DNA of 64,000 nucleotides from Alishewanella tabrizica (GTDB lineage Bacteria > Pseudomonadota > Gammaproteobacteria > Enterobacterales > Alteromonadaceae). Every line of letters starts with the position of its first letter. Within the stretch, counting starts at the first letter, position 1. A model generated the notes under the pieces. The model saw only the letters and a list, made by a program, of their open reading frames with translations. It did no database searches and had not been told where the DNA came from. A program made the position numbers and the translations under genes. The stretch covers positions 186,001-250,000 of the forward strand of contig NZ_BMYR01000003.1 of NCBI RefSeq assembly GCF_014652375.1, written 5' to 3'. Of the stretch, positions 36,266 to 45,994 are shown one piece after another.

Positions 36266-36643
36266 ATGGAGTACGAATTTCTATATGATCGAGATAATCG
36301 CCGTTATCGGCTGGCTTTAGCTTCTGAGCAAGCGGCACTGCAGCATTTTCTGATGGATGAATTCGAGCACAATAAAGCCAGTTATCAGCCACTGATCGCT
36401 AAGCTAAGTGCGATGACACCTTTTGAGGATTGGCAATATCTGGGGCGGGAGTACAGTTTACTGGTGCAGCAGCAAGAAGTGAGGATATGCCACAATACGT
36501 TGTTGTCGACTGAGCACTTTGAATTGCCTGAGCAACTCGCTGATGCCGATTTACAGCTAGACGAACATCTACTTGAAAGCGAATGTGGTCTAGCTGATTT
36601 GCTGCTATTAGTGCAAGCCTGGCAAGATTTTTTAGCAACATAA
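36266..36643 (+). CDS. yacL: UPF0231 family protein YacL
   Basis: 125 residues from the ATG at 36266, six bases after GAGGAGG; the ATG at 36251 overlaps the ribosome site. It starts MEYEFLYD like E. coli YacL (MDYEFLRD) and shares WQYLGREYSLLVQQQEV and the acidic end leading to VQAWQDF. Its position directly after acnB is also conserved. Function is unknown; acidic and soluble. Confidence 0.88.
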   Translation: MEYEFLYDRDNRRYRLALASEQAALQHFLMDEFEHNKASYQPLIAKLSAMTPFEDWQYLGREYSLLVQQQEVRICHNTLLSTEHFELPEQLADADLQLDEHLLESECGLADLLLLVQAWQDFLAT

Positions 36644-36663
36644 GCTGCACTGACTAAGGGAAA

Positions 36664-36684
36664 AACGCACTATATTAGTGCGTT
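36664..36684. terminator. Terminator of yacL that also forms an NtrC-like palindrome
   Basis: Stem AACGCACTA / TAGTGCGTT with a 3-base loop and a long T-run gives a good terminator. The same bases contain GCAC-N7-GTGC (36667-36681), the core of the NtrC enhancer consensus, about 95 bases upstream of the expected glnK start. Termination is well supported; NtrC binding is a hypothesis. Confidence 0.75.
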
Positions 36685-36744
36685 TTTTTTCGTCAGCTAT
36701 TCGTGCTTTTATCTAAGTTATTGATATTTATTGATTAAAAATGT

Positions 36745-36759
36745 TGGCACAAGGTTTTC
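36745..36759 (+). promoter_or_regulatory. Candidate sigma-54 promoter of glnK-amtB
   Basis: TGGCAC-AAGGT-TTTC matches TGGCAC-N5-TTGC except for the G at -12. glnK-amtB operons are normally driven by sigma-54 and NtrC in gammaproteobacteria. A sigma-70 reading (TTGGCA with TATATA) has a spacer of only 11-13 bases and is poor. Confidence 0.45.
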
Positions 36760-36767
36760 TTATATAA

Positions 36768-37145
<378 letters not shown>

Positions 37146-37157
37146 GGAGCCTTGATT

Positions 37158-38426
37158 ATGCAAGAACAAATTTATCATTTACAGTTTGCCATGGACACCT
37201 TCTACTTTTTAATGTGTGGGGTGTTAGTGATGTGGATGGCTGCGGGTTTCTCTATGTTAGAAGCCGGTTTAGTGCGTGCCAAAAATACTACAGAAATTCT
37301 GACCAAAAACGTCGCGTTGTATTCAATTGCCTGCATTATGTATTTAGTGTGTGGTTACTATTTTATGTACGACGGTGGTCTCTTCCTGCAAGGTATTGCT
37401 GACATTGATGTTGATGCCACTTTAGCTTCGTTTGCAGAACAAAATGATTTTACGGGTGACTCAGTGTACTCGGGAGCATCAGACTTCTTCTTCCAAGTGG
37501 TGTTTGTCGCTACAGCCATGTCGATTGTGTCTGGTGCGGTTGCAGAGCGTATGAAGTTATGGGCGTTTTTGGCCTTCGCCGTAGTAATGACCGGCTTTAT
37601 CTATCCGATGGAAGGTTCATGGACGTGGGGCGGTAAAGACGTATTTGGTTTATACAGCCTTGGCGATTTAGGTTTCTCTGACTTTGCTGGCTCAGGCATT
37701 GTACATATGGCGGGTGCAGCAGCGGCGTTAGCGGGTGTTATTTTATTAGGTGCCCGTAAAGGCAAATACACCAAAGACGGTAAAGTCAATGCTATTCCAG
37801 GTGCCAACATGCCATTAGCAGCCTTAGGCACTTTAATTTTGTGGATGGGCTGGTTTGGTTTTAACGGCGGCTCTGTATTGAAATTAGGGGATATTGCCAA
37901 CGCACACAGTGTCGCGGTAGTGTTCTTAAATACCAATGCGGCGGCTGCTGCTGGTGCGGTTGCAGCGTTAATTATGTCGGTTGTGTTATTCCGTAAAGCA
38001 GACTTAACGATGGCATTAAACGGCGCTTTAGCAGGTTTAGTGGCTATCACGGCTGAGCCTTCAACACCGACACCATTACAAGCAACTCTGTTTGGTGCTA
38101 TTGCTGGCGTTATTGTCGTGGCATCAATTTTAGCGCTGGATAAAGTAAAAATTGATGATCCTGTAGGGGCTATTTCGGTACACGGTGTTGTCGGCTTATT
38201 CGGCTTATTACTTGTGCCGTTAACGAATAGTGATAGTACCTTTGTAGGGCAAATTATTGGTGCTGCAACAATCTTTATTTGGGTGTTCGGAACAAGCTTT
38301 ATTGTATGGTATGTGCTGAAGCTAGTGATGGGTATTCGCGTAAGTGAAGAAGCAGAATACGAAGGTGTTGACAGCTCTGAGTGTGGTATTGAAGCCTATC
38401 CTGAGTTCGTTGCTTCAGTAAAGTAA
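37158..38426 (+). CDS. amtB: Ammonium transporter
   Basis: 422 residues from the ATG at 37158, eight bases after AAGGAG; a TTG two codons earlier is not needed. Eleven hydrophobic helices. The pore histidine pair is at about His183 (GIVHMAGAAAA) and His342 (SVHGVVGLFG), and the signature GWFGFNGGS is present. There is no cleavable signal peptide. It conducts ammonium across the inner membrane and is gated by GlnK, encoded just upstream. Confidence 0.96.
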   Translation: MQEQIYHLQFAMDTFYFLMCGVLVMWMAAGFSMLEAGLVRAKNTTEILTKNVALYSIACIMYLVCGYYFMYDGGLFLQGIADIDVDATLASFAEQNDFTGDSVYSGASDFFFQVVFVATAMSIVSGAVAERMKLWAFLAFAVVMTGFIYPMEGSWTWGGKDVFGLYSLGDLGFSDFAGSGIVHMAGAAAALAGVILLGARKGKYTKDGKVNAIPGANMPLAALGTLILWMGWFGFNGGSVLKLGDIANAHSVAVVFLNTNAAAAAGAVAALIMSVVLFRKADLTMALNGALAGLVAITAEPSTPTPLQATLFGAIAGVIVVASILALDKVKIDDPVGAISVHGVVGLFGLLLVPLTNSDSTFVGQIIGAATIFIWVFGTSFIVWYVLKLVMGIRVSEEAEYEGVDSSECGIEAYPEFVASVK

Positions 38427-38431
38427 GCAGC

Positions 38432-38580
38432 CTGGAGAGTGTCGGTGGCGCTCTCCGGGAGCCAGTATTGGCGGCCAGTGTTTCTCCGATAACCGCTAGC
38501 CAATACTAAACCAGTACCACCAAACGTCTATCCTTGTCCTTTGTCTTATTCTGACGCCCCATAGCCTTGTGTTCTGGGGC
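38432..38580 (+). terminator. Terminators downstream of amtB
   Basis: A weak hairpin (GGAGAG/CTCTCC, about 38434-38456) lies just after the stop. A stronger one follows: GCCCCA (38556-38561) / TGGGGC (38575-38580) with eight T's immediately after. The second should end the glnK-amtB transcript. Confidence 0.75.
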
Positions 38581-38745
38581 TTTTTTTTGGCAACTATTTT
38601 AGGTTTCTGTATATTGGCGTTGCGATCTGATGCGCTTACTGCGTAGTGGTGCAGCCGTAAATAAGGGTAGAGCAAGGATGAATGACGGGGATACTCTTTA
38701 GCTGTTTTATACGTTACAGGGTTAAAGAAGCGCACATGGCTAATG

Positions 38746-38784
38746 TTGGAGTACCTAGTTGGAGTGTCTATTTGGAGTAGCGAG
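38746..38784. repeat. Three tandem 13-base repeats
   Basis: TTGGAGT starts at 38746, 38759 and 38772, exactly 13 bases apart, each followed by a partly conserved A/GxCxAG/T. It lies in non-coding sequence beyond the predicted 3' end of the regulatory RNA. Purpose unknown. Confidence 0.5.
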
Positions 38785-38868
38785 TAAAGGGATTATCCTA
38801 TTCGTATTTATGATACAAAAAGAAAGGAAAAGTAAGGTTTGTAAAAGCATTGGCGGGAAGAAGGTGTT

Positions 38869-39349
38869 GGCCGCAAACTACGCGGCCATCATGAGAATGC
38901 ATCATCCATTGCATTTGCCATCCATAGCAGCTATCCATTAAACATAACATCCCGTTATGCGGGCTGTCCTAGCCAGATATCCTTGCTCTTAGCATCATGC
39001 TAAGTGATGTATCCCTACTTGCTGCCATCCTTTAGCAAAGCAATAAACATCAATCCTTTTTTCAGTCCTTGATACTGGTTCCATCCAGTGTTCCATTTGA
39101 TGTTATCCTTAACAAGGTCATCCTGTTAACCTCATAACACTGCCTTGTGTTACTGATTAAAAATGTCGCCATCCGAGGCAATCCTTTAGTGCTCATTCAT
39201 CCTGCAGAGCCATCTTCGTCATGAAGGTGTCCATAAGCATTCCGTGCTTGTGTTAAATCCTTTTGTACTCCCCACCATCCTGCGGGTTTGCTTATCCATA
39301 CGTAAGCTGGCATCCTGTCAGCTATCGAGCAACTGTTGTGCTTCGATGG
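38869..39349 (-). ncRNA. CsrB/CsrC/RsmZ-type regulatory RNA (CsrA sponge)
   Basis: The minus strand of this protein-free stretch carries about 25 GGA motifs in ~480 bases, many as AGGAT or CAGGATG, the CsrA-binding consensus. Many lie in loops of short stems, for example GCTGACAGGATGCCAGC (39322-39306), GATGTTATCC-type and CCAGT/ACTGG stems. A 5' stem (ATCGA-GCA / TGC-TCGAT, about 39347-39324) starts the RNA. At the 3' end GGCCGC-N7-GCGGCC (38887-38869) could be the last hairpin, though it lacks a good U-run, so the end is uncertain. A candidate -10 GATAAT lies at 39359-39354. Such RNAs titrate CsrA/RsmA and so control carbon storage, motility and biofilm. Plus-strand open frames here are shadows. 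Confidence 0.82.
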
Positions 39350-39385
39350 AATAATTATCCGCTATTTTGACGGTTTAGGATCATG

Positions 39386-39403
39386 TGTCAGCGAAATCTT
39401 ACC
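39386..39403. promoter_or_regulatory. GacA/UvrY-type palindrome upstream of the CsrB-like RNA
   Basis: TGTCAG-CGAAAT-CTTACC matches the GacA/UvrY box TGTAAG-N6-CTTACA at 10 of 12 arm positions. It lies about 40-55 bases upstream of the predicted RNA start. A further inverted pair, ATCTTAC (39396-39402) and GTAAGAT (39418-39424), overlaps it. BarA/UvrY (GacS/GacA) activation is the known control of csrB/rsmZ genes. Confidence 0.55.
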
Positions 39404-39514
39404 GCTGTCATAAGATTGTAAGATTGAGATATTTAACTTTTATCGTTTATTATCAATTATTTAATTTTAAACTTTATGTTTTGTAATGTGATAAAATACG
39501 TTCTGACTACATCA

Positions 39515-39536
39515 TTTGTGCGAGATATCTCACAAA
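39515..39536. promoter_or_regulatory. Inverted repeat upstream of the DyP-type gene
   Basis: TTTGTG-N10-CACAAA with GATATC in the centre, about 75 bases before the start codon. The spacing is two bases longer than a CRP site, so the cognate protein is unknown. Confidence 0.3.
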
Positions 39537-39608
39537 CTTATAGGGGATTAAGCTTACATTGAAATAGCGTTATACTAAGTTGTGTTCTTTTTACCAACAA
39601 GGAATGGC

Positions 39609-40562
39609 ATGGCACGTGAACAATTAGGTATTTGCGCAGAAGCTAACTTACATGGCAGTTATTTGCTATGCAATGCCTTAGATGGTCAAGAAGCCATGCT
39701 GCGACAAAAATTAGCGCGCATACCGCAAATGCTGCAACGGCTTTCGGAGCACTTTTCTGAAGCAATGCTAACCGGTATTGTAGCGGTTAGTAGTCACTAT
39801 TGGGATCATCTCTATCCTTGGCATCGGCCTGATGGTTTACAAGCGTTTCCGGAAAGTCAGTCTGAATATTTTAGTGTTCAGCACAGTACCGTCGATTTAT
39901 TAATTCAGGTACGTTCAGATCGATTGGATGTTATTCATATAGTCCTGCAACAAATCTATCAGCTGATTATTCCCAACGTAGAAGTGGTAGAGCACCTTAG
40001 CAGTTTTCGATACTTGGACGGGCGCCAACTTACTGGCTTTTTAGATGTTCCTTTCAATCCTCGTGGTCTTCGTCGTCGTCAAGTTGCTTTGGTAGAGGAT
40101 GCTCGGTCTACCCGGTTTGCGGGTAGTAGCTATTTGCATTTTCACCGTTTAGTGTTGGATCAAAAACATTGGTTACAATTGAACACGACGCAGCAAGAAG
40201 AGATTATGGGGTATCGAAAAATTGATGGTAAGGCTATCGCTGGCGACACTATTGATGAATCGAGTCATTATGCCTGTTGTCTGGCAACACAAGGCGGGGA
40301 GTATAGTCTGTTACAACAAAATATGCCCTTTGCAACCTTAAAGCAGCAAGGTTCGTTGCAGCTTAGTTTTAGTGCTGACAGTCAAGCCTTTACAAAGCAA
40401 TGGCAACATCGATTGGGATTAACACAGCCAAGGATCTACGATAGCCTATTAGATTTCTGTCGAATCGATTTGGCTGCTGCCTTTTTTGTGCCTTCTTTAA
40501 GTTACATTGAAGCCGCAGCGCGAGGTGAGTTTGCTTCGACTACATCAGACCTTCTCAAATAG
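39609..40562 (+). CDS. Divergent DyP-type (dye-decolorizing) heme peroxidase
   Basis: 317 residues from the ATG at 39609 with AAGGA upstream; a GTG at 39582 lacks a ribosome site. The DyP fold signature is visible: [19 protein letters not shown] (Asp146 in the catalytic-Asp position, but DGTENP changed to DVPFNP), [16 protein letters not shown] and SSHYACC with His220 as likely proximal heme ligand. The segment that in E. coli YfeX reads VRQSLPYG, with the distal Arg, is LQQNMPFA here (Gln236), so the arginine used for peroxide activation is missing. It may have weak or different activity. Cytoplasmic, no signal. Its 3' end overlaps argR by 18 bases, tail to tail. Confidence 0.8.
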   Translation: MAREQLGICAEANLHGSYLLCNALDGQEAMLRQKLARIPQMLQRLSEHFSEAMLTGIVAVSSHYWDHLYPWHRPDGLQAFPESQSEYFSVQHSTVDLLIQVRSDRLDVIHIVLQQIYQLIIPNVEVVEHLSSFRYLDGRQLTGFLDVPFNPRGLRRRQVALVEDARSTRFAGSSYLHFHRLVLDQKHWLQLNTTQQEEIMGYRKIDGKAIAGDTIDESSHYACCLATQGGEYSLLQQNMPFATLKQQGSLQLSFSADSQAFTKQWQHRLGLTQPRIYDSLLDFCRIDLAAAFFVPSLSYIEAAARGEFASTTSDLLK

Positions 40563-41012
40563 TTCGGTTACTTTTTGCAAGGTAAAGTTGATATTTTTTA
40601 CACTAATGGGCGCGATGAAAATGGTATCGTCACCCGCAATAGTCCCAAGAACACCTTCCGCTTTGCCAACTGAATCCAATAAACGAGCTATTAATTGGGC
40701 AGCACCTGGACTGGTACGAATAATGATCATCACATCATTGTGTTCAATATCGAGCACCAGCTGACGCAGTGGACTTTTGGTGGTAGGCACACCTAATTCT
40801 GGTGGTAAGGTATACACCATTTCTTGTCGAGCATTACGGGTGCGAACCGCGCCGTATTTGCTGAGCATTCTTGAAACTTTGGACTGGCTTACATTATCGA
40901 AGCCTTCATTTTTTAATGCATCTACAATTTCACCTTGTGAACTAAAGCTCTCCGTTTTTAACAGCGCTTTAAACGCGTTGATCAAGGCTTCTTGGCGGCT
41001 TTGTTTTGTCAT
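40545..41012 (-). CDS. argR: Arginine repressor
   Basis: 155 residues. The N-terminal winged helix (about 1-75) includes [31 protein letters not shown]. The C-terminal hexamerisation and arginine-binding domain (about 85-155) includes [27 protein letters not shown]. It represses arginine biosynthesis when arginine is abundant. Divergent from mdh, as in enterobacteria, Vibrio and Shewanella. No clear ARG box is seen in the shared control region. Confidence 0.96.
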   Translation of the reverse strand: MTKQSRQEALINAFKALLKTESFSSQGEIVDALKNEGFDNVSQSKVSRMLSKYGAVRTRNARQEMVYTLPPELGVPTTKSPLRQLVLDIEHNDVMIIIRTSPGAAQLIARLLDSVGKAEGVLGTIAGDDTIFIAPISVKNINFTLQKVTELFEKV

Positions 41013-41109
41013 ATGTTTTGTTCAAATGGGGAAGATATATCGTGATACTAACAAATTTAACGCAACATTGCAGTGGCTGAGGTAAAATAGCCTGCCGAGA
41101 AATAGCGCG

Positions 41110-41150
41110 GTCTCATGCAAACAATGGTATTGCTGGCAATAACATGAGAC
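41110..41150. repeat. Nested inverted repeat between argR and mdh
   Basis: Outer arms GTCTCATG (41110-41117) and CATGAGAC (41143-41150) enclose a second inverted repeat ATTGC-TG-GCAAT. It has no T-run. It could be a leader structure of mdh or a protein-binding site. Confidence 0.45.
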
Positions 41151-41249
41151 AGCGATAGACATAGACTTTAGGCGTAAGATATTTGTATTTTGGGCGCTAT
41201 TTAAGTATTGTTGGCGCGGTCATTCTGAACTGTAAAATTGGAGAGAATC

Positions 41250-42188
41250 ATGAAAGTTGCCGTATTAGGTGCTGCCGGTGGTATTGGTCAGGCACTGTCT
41301 CTGTTATTAAAATTAGATCTACCTGCCGGCACAGACTTAGCCTTATATGATCTGGCTCCTGTTACCCCAGGTGTGGCGGTTGATTTAAGCCATATTCCTA
41401 CTGCAGTAAAAGTAACAGGTTATGGTAAAGAAGATCTGAACACCGCTTTAGTAGGCGCTGATATTGTTATGATCCCAGCGGGTATGCCGCGTAAGCCAGG
41501 TATGGATCGTTCAGACTTATTCAACATTAATGCAGGTGTGGTAAAAACGCTGGCAGAAGCTATTGTTGAACAGTGTCCTAAAGCCTTAGTGGGTATTATT
41601 ACTAACCCAGTAAATACTACTGTCGCTATTGCTGCCGAAGTATTTAAGAAAGCAGGTACTTACGATGCACGTCGTTTATTCGGTGTGACGACATTAGACG
41701 TGATCCGTGCTGAAACATTCGTTGCTGAGTTAAAAGGTAAAAACCCTGCTGCCATTAACGTTCCTGTTATTGGTGGACACAGCGGCACGACTATTCTTCC
41801 TTTATTATCGCAAGTGGCTGATGTTAGCTTTACAGATGAAGAAGTTGCGGCGTTAACTGTACGTATCCAAAATGCCGGTACAGAAGTGGTTGAAGCTAAA
41901 GCGGGTGGCGGATCAGCAACGCTATCAATGGGTCAAGCAGCTGCACGTTTCTGTATATCGTTAGTGAAAGGTTTACAAGGCGAAGCGGTCACAGAATATG
42001 CCTACGTTGAAGGTGCTGGCGAATACGCCCGTTTCTTCGCTCAGCCATTGGTGCTTGGTAAAAATGGTGTCGAAAAATTACTGCCTATCGGTAGCTTAAG
42101 TGCGTTTGAAGAAAAAGCTATGCACGATATGCTTGCTACGCTGAAAGCGGATATCACCTTGGGTGAAGAGTTCGTTAATAAGCAGTAA
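41250..42188 (+). CDS. mdh: Malate dehydrogenase
   Basis: 312 residues from the ATG at 41250, preceded by GGAGA; a TTG at 41238 overlaps the leader. NAD loop GAAGGIGQ (7-14), substrate arginines in [11 protein letters not shown] (Arg81 and Arg87) and catalytic His177 in GGHSGTT match E. coli Mdh in length and position. Converts malate to oxaloacetate in the TCA cycle. It ends at a strong terminator and appears monocistronic. Confidence 0.97.
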   Translation: MKVAVLGAAGGIGQALSLLLKLDLPAGTDLALYDLAPVTPGVAVDLSHIPTAVKVTGYGKEDLNTALVGADIVMIPAGMPRKPGMDRSDLFNINAGVVKTLAEAIVEQCPKALVGIITNPVNTTVAIAAEVFKKAGTYDARRLFGVTTLDVIRAETFVAELKGKNPAAINVPVIGGHSGTTILPLLSQVADVSFTDEEVAALTVRIQNAGTEVVEAKAGGGSATLSMGQAAARFCISLVKGLQGEAVTEYAYVEGAGEYARFFAQPLVLGKNGVEKLLPIGSLSAFEEKAMHDMLATLKADITLGEEFVNKQ

Positions 42189-42210
42189 TTGCTCTGTGCT
42201 ATACACTAAA

Positions 42211-42230
42211 AAGGCGCTTGATAGCGCCTT
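42211..42230. terminator. Terminator between mdh and ispB
   Basis: Stem AAGGCGCT / AGCGCCTT, loop TGAT, followed by TTTTATT; preceded by a run of A's, so it works for the mdh side and partly for the opposite strand. Confidence 0.88.
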
Positions 42231-42324
42231 TTTTATTAACGTTCTATGTTTTTTAGAGCGCTTTTTGACACAAGAGAATGTAAGCAAAAAGCGCACTAGT
42301 GCCATAAAAGCGCGTGTTTATCTT

Positions 42325-43296
42325 TTAATGGCTTCTGGAAACTGCGATATCGGCTAGTGCGAATAAAGCGGCCTTAAACTCAGATTCAGGTAACAACAAG
42401 AGCGCCTGCTGTGCTTTAAATGCTTCTTGCTGAGCCATTTGTCGGGTATAGCTAAAGGCGCCTGTTTCATGTAGCGCGGTCATAATCTCGGACAGATGCT
42501 GCATGCCATTGCCTTCTGTAATGGCTTCACGTATTAATTGTTGCTGAGCCGCATTACCATGTTTGAGGGCATGAATTAACGGCAGCGTGGGCTTACCTTC
42601 AGCCAAATCATCGCCGATATTTTTACCCAGTTCGCTGGCGTCTGCTTGATAATCTAAAACATCATCAATTAACTGAAATGCGGTGCCTAAGTGCATACCA
42701 TAGGCTTTCATAGCCTCTTCTACTTCGGTGCTTTGACCAGAGATAACGGCAGCTAATTGAGTAGCGGCTTCAAACAATTTAGCGGTTTTGCAGTAAATAA
42801 CCTGCATATAACTTTGTTCGGTCGTCTCTGGATCATTCACATTCATTAGTTGTAGCACTTCGCCTTCAGCAATAATATTAGTGGCGTCAGCAAGGACTTG
42901 CATAACCCGCATATTGTTGAGGGAGACCATCATCTGAAAAGAGCGGCTGTATAAAAAGTCACCCACAAGCACGCTTGCTTGATTGCCAAACAGCGCATTA
43001 GCAGTTTCTTTACCACGACGCAAAGTTGATTCATCAACCACATCATCATGCAATAACGTTGAGGTATGAATAAACTCCACAATGGCGGCAATACTAATAT
43101 GTTGGTCGCCTTGATAGCCCAAGGCTCGCGCAGCAAGTACGGCGAGTAAGGGGCGCAAACGTTTGCCACCACTATTCACAATGTAAATGCCTAATTGATT
43201 AATTAAGGCAACGTCGGAGTTAAGCTGCGAAAAAATATGCTGGTTTACGACCGTCATATCGGCTTCTGAAAGCCGTTGTATTTCATCAAGCGTCAT
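42325..43296 (-). CDS. ispB: Octaprenyl diphosphate synthase
   Basis: 323 residues from the ATG at 43296, which aligns with the E. coli IspB start; a TTG 12 codons upstream lacks a ribosome site. The two Asp-rich motifs are DDVVD (84-88) and DDVLD (211-215), with GGKRLRP (43-49). It extends FPP to the polyprenyl chain of ubiquinone and menaquinone. Essential in E. coli. It is divergent from rplU-rpmA, the usual gammaproteobacterial arrangement. Confidence 0.95.
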   Translation of the reverse strand: MTLDEIQRLSEADMTVVNQHIFSQLNSDVALINQLGIYIVNSGGKRLRPLLAVLAARALGYQGDQHISIAAIVEFIHTSTLLHDDVVDESTLRRGKETANALFGNQASVLVGDFLYSRSFQMMVSLNNMRVMQVLADATNIIAEGEVLQLMNVNDPETTEQSYMQVIYCKTAKLFEAATQLAAVISGQSTEVEEAMKAYGMHLGTAFQLIDDVLDYQADASELGKNIGDDLAEGKPTLPLIHALKHGNAAQQQLIREAITEGNGMQHLSEIMTALHETGAFSYTRQMAQQEAFKAQQALLLLPESEFKAALFALADIAVSRSH

Positions 43297-43512
43297 CTGC
43301 TTATAACTGCTTAAGTGTTTGAATAAGGCCAATTCTACACTATTGCGCGTGCTGGCAAAAATGAAATCTAGATCCTTTTGTCGCGAAGGTGATCTTTTTA
43401 ATAATTGTACTTGCGACAGTGGGGGAAATTGCGTACAATTCGCGCCCTGTGAATTGAATTAACACGCCCCTTAAATTTAAAAAGCGTTGGCGTGCTTTGT
43501 ACGGAGTTAACT

Positions 43513-43821
43513 ATGTACGCGGTTTTCCAAAGTGGTGGCAAACAGCACCGTGTGACGGAAGGTCAAACTCTTCGTCTAGAAAAACTAGACTTAGAAACCG
43601 GCGCAACAATCGAATTTACCCCGTTGATGGTCGCTAACGGCGAAGTTATCAACATTGGCGCACCTTTAGTTGAAGGTGGCAAGGTAGTGGCGGAAGTGGT
43701 CAATCATGGCCGTGGCGATAAGATTAAAATCGTTAAATTCCGTCGTCGTAAGCATTCACGCAAACAGCAGGGCCACCGCCAGTGGTTCACTGAAGTGAAA
43801 ATTACCAGCATCAGCGCGTAA
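43513..43821 (+). CDS. rplU: Ribosomal protein L21
   Basis: 102 residues from the ATG at 43513, preceded by GGAG. The start [14 protein letters not shown] and the C-terminal basic motif [15 protein letters not shown] are diagnostic. It binds 23S rRNA near L20. First gene of an operon with rpmA, 15 bases downstream. Confidence 0.98.
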   Translation: MYAVFQSGGKQHRVTEGQTLRLEKLDLETGATIEFTPLMVANGEVINIGAPLVEGGKVVAEVVNHGRGDKIKIVKFRRRKHSRKQQGHRQWFTEVKITSISA

Positions 43822-43836
43822 TAGGAGTATCGACAC

Positions 43837-44094
43837 ATGGCAAGTAAAAAAGGTGTAGGTAGCACGCGTAACGGTCGCGATTCAGAAGCGAAACGCTTAG
43901 GTGTTAAACGTTTCGGTGGTGAATCAGTTTTAGCCGGTAACATCATCGTGCGTCAACGTGGAACTAAATACCACGCGGGTAGCAATGTTGGTATGGGCAA
44001 AGACCACACGTTATTTGCTTTAACTGAAGGTAAAGTTCAGTTTGAAGTTAAAGGCGAGCACAACCGCAAATACGTAAGCATTGTTAGCGAATAA
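43837..44094 (+). CDS. rpmA: Ribosomal protein L27
   Basis: 85 residues starting [20 protein letters not shown], the short-N-terminus form of Gram-negatives; [21 protein letters not shown] follows. Its N-terminal tail reaches the peptidyl-transferase centre. Preceded by TAGGAG. Ends at a strong terminator, after which obgE starts separately. Confidence 0.98.
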   Translation: MASKKGVGSTRNGRDSEAKRLGVKRFGGESVLAGNIIVRQRGTKYHAGSNVGMGKDHTLFALTEGKVQFEVKGEHNRKYVSIVSE

Positions 44095-44111
44095 GCTAAC
44101 AGGCTTCAGAA

Positions 44112-44134
44112 AAACCCCGCCCTGTGCGGGGTTT
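44112..44134 (+). terminator. Terminator after rpmA
   Basis: Stem AAACCCCGC / GCGGGGTTT with a 5-base loop followed by TTTT, 18 bases after the rpmA stop. Confidence 0.9.
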
Positions 44135-44204
44135 TTTTATAAATTTTCCCCACTGTCAGACATGCGTTATACTAAACATATTGTAGAGTCTAGTCAGTTC
44201 ATAG

Positions 44205-45380
<1,176 letters not shown>

Positions 45381-45389
45381 GGTGCGTTG

Positions 45390-45878
45390 ATGCAAATTGC
45401 AATGATTGCCGCTATGGCGGCAAATAGAGTGATCGGCTTAAATAATCAGATGCCTTGGCATTTGCCTGCAGATTTAAAACACTTTAAAGCGGTGACCTTG
45501 GGTAAACCGGTAATTATGGGACGAAAAACCTTCGAATCGATTGGCCGTCCCTTACCAGGGCGACGTAATATCGTGATTAGTCGTCAAGCTGCACCAGACA
45601 ACGTGCCGGTAGAGTGGGTAAGCAGTATTGAAGCTGCACTAGAATTAGTTGCTGCGGTACCCGAAGTGATGATTATTGGCGGTGCTGACATTTATCGACA
45701 ATGCTTGCCTTTGGCTTCACGGCTCTATTTGACCGAAATCGATTTAGACACTACAGGGGATGCGTTTTTTCCAGACTATTTGGCTGAGGCGAACTGGCAA
45801 GAGCAGGCTAATGAGTTTTTTCCTGTTACTGCAGATAATCCTTTGGCCTATCGATTTTTGACGTTAGCACGGTTGTAA
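45390..45878 (+). CDS. folA: Dihydrofolate reductase
   Basis: 162 residues from the ATG at 45390; AAGGTG overlapping the obgE stop serves as ribosome site. Catalytic Asp28 in MPWHLPADLKHF, NADPH contacts GRKTFESIGRPLPGR and GGADIYRQ. Reduces dihydrofolate to tetrahydrofolate. It looks like the chromosomal, trimethoprim-sensitive type. Operon with obgE. Confidence 0.97.
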   Translation: MQIAMIAAMAANRVIGLNNQMPWHLPADLKHFKAVTLGKPVIMGRKTFESIGRPLPGRRNIVISRQAAPDNVPVEWVSSIEAALELVAAVPEVMIIGGADIYRQCLPLASRLYLTEIDLDTTGDAFFPDYLAEANWQEQANEFFPVTADNPLAYRFLTLARL

Positions 45879-45924
45879 CATACGTTTAAGCGTCTCGCCA
45901 GAGACACTTTTCAGATTGCGCTCA

Positions 45925-45961
45925 AATAATACAGGCCAGCTAAGCTGGCCTGTATTATTTT
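45925..45961. terminator. Bidirectional terminator between folA and the chemoreceptor gene
   Basis: A 17-bp perfect stem (AAATAATACAGGCCAGC / GCTGGCCTGTATTATTT) with a 3-base loop, between convergent genes. Confidence 0.85.
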
Positions 45962-45994
45962 GGGGAGGTTGCTGTTGTGCTGTTGAGAGTGGGG

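Noticed and set aside
37601-38050. 149-codon antisense frame within amtB
   Set aside because: Shadow of the membrane-protein coding frame, with biased composition from reversed hydrophobic codons.
38759-38941. A plus-strand open frame of about 60 codons in the gap after amtB
   Set aside because: No ribosome site or protein-like features; it lies opposite the 3' part of the CsrB-like RNA and crosses the 13-base repeats.
38881-39370. CRISPR-like array, because ATCC-containing units recur at short intervals
   Set aside because: There is no constant repeat of 23 bases or more and no uniform spacers; the recurring element is a GGA motif in varied hairpins on the other strand.
39515-39536. CRP site upstream of the DyP-type gene
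   Set aside because: The arms TTTGTG/CACAAA are spaced two bases too far apart for CRP; kept only as an unassigned inverted repeat.
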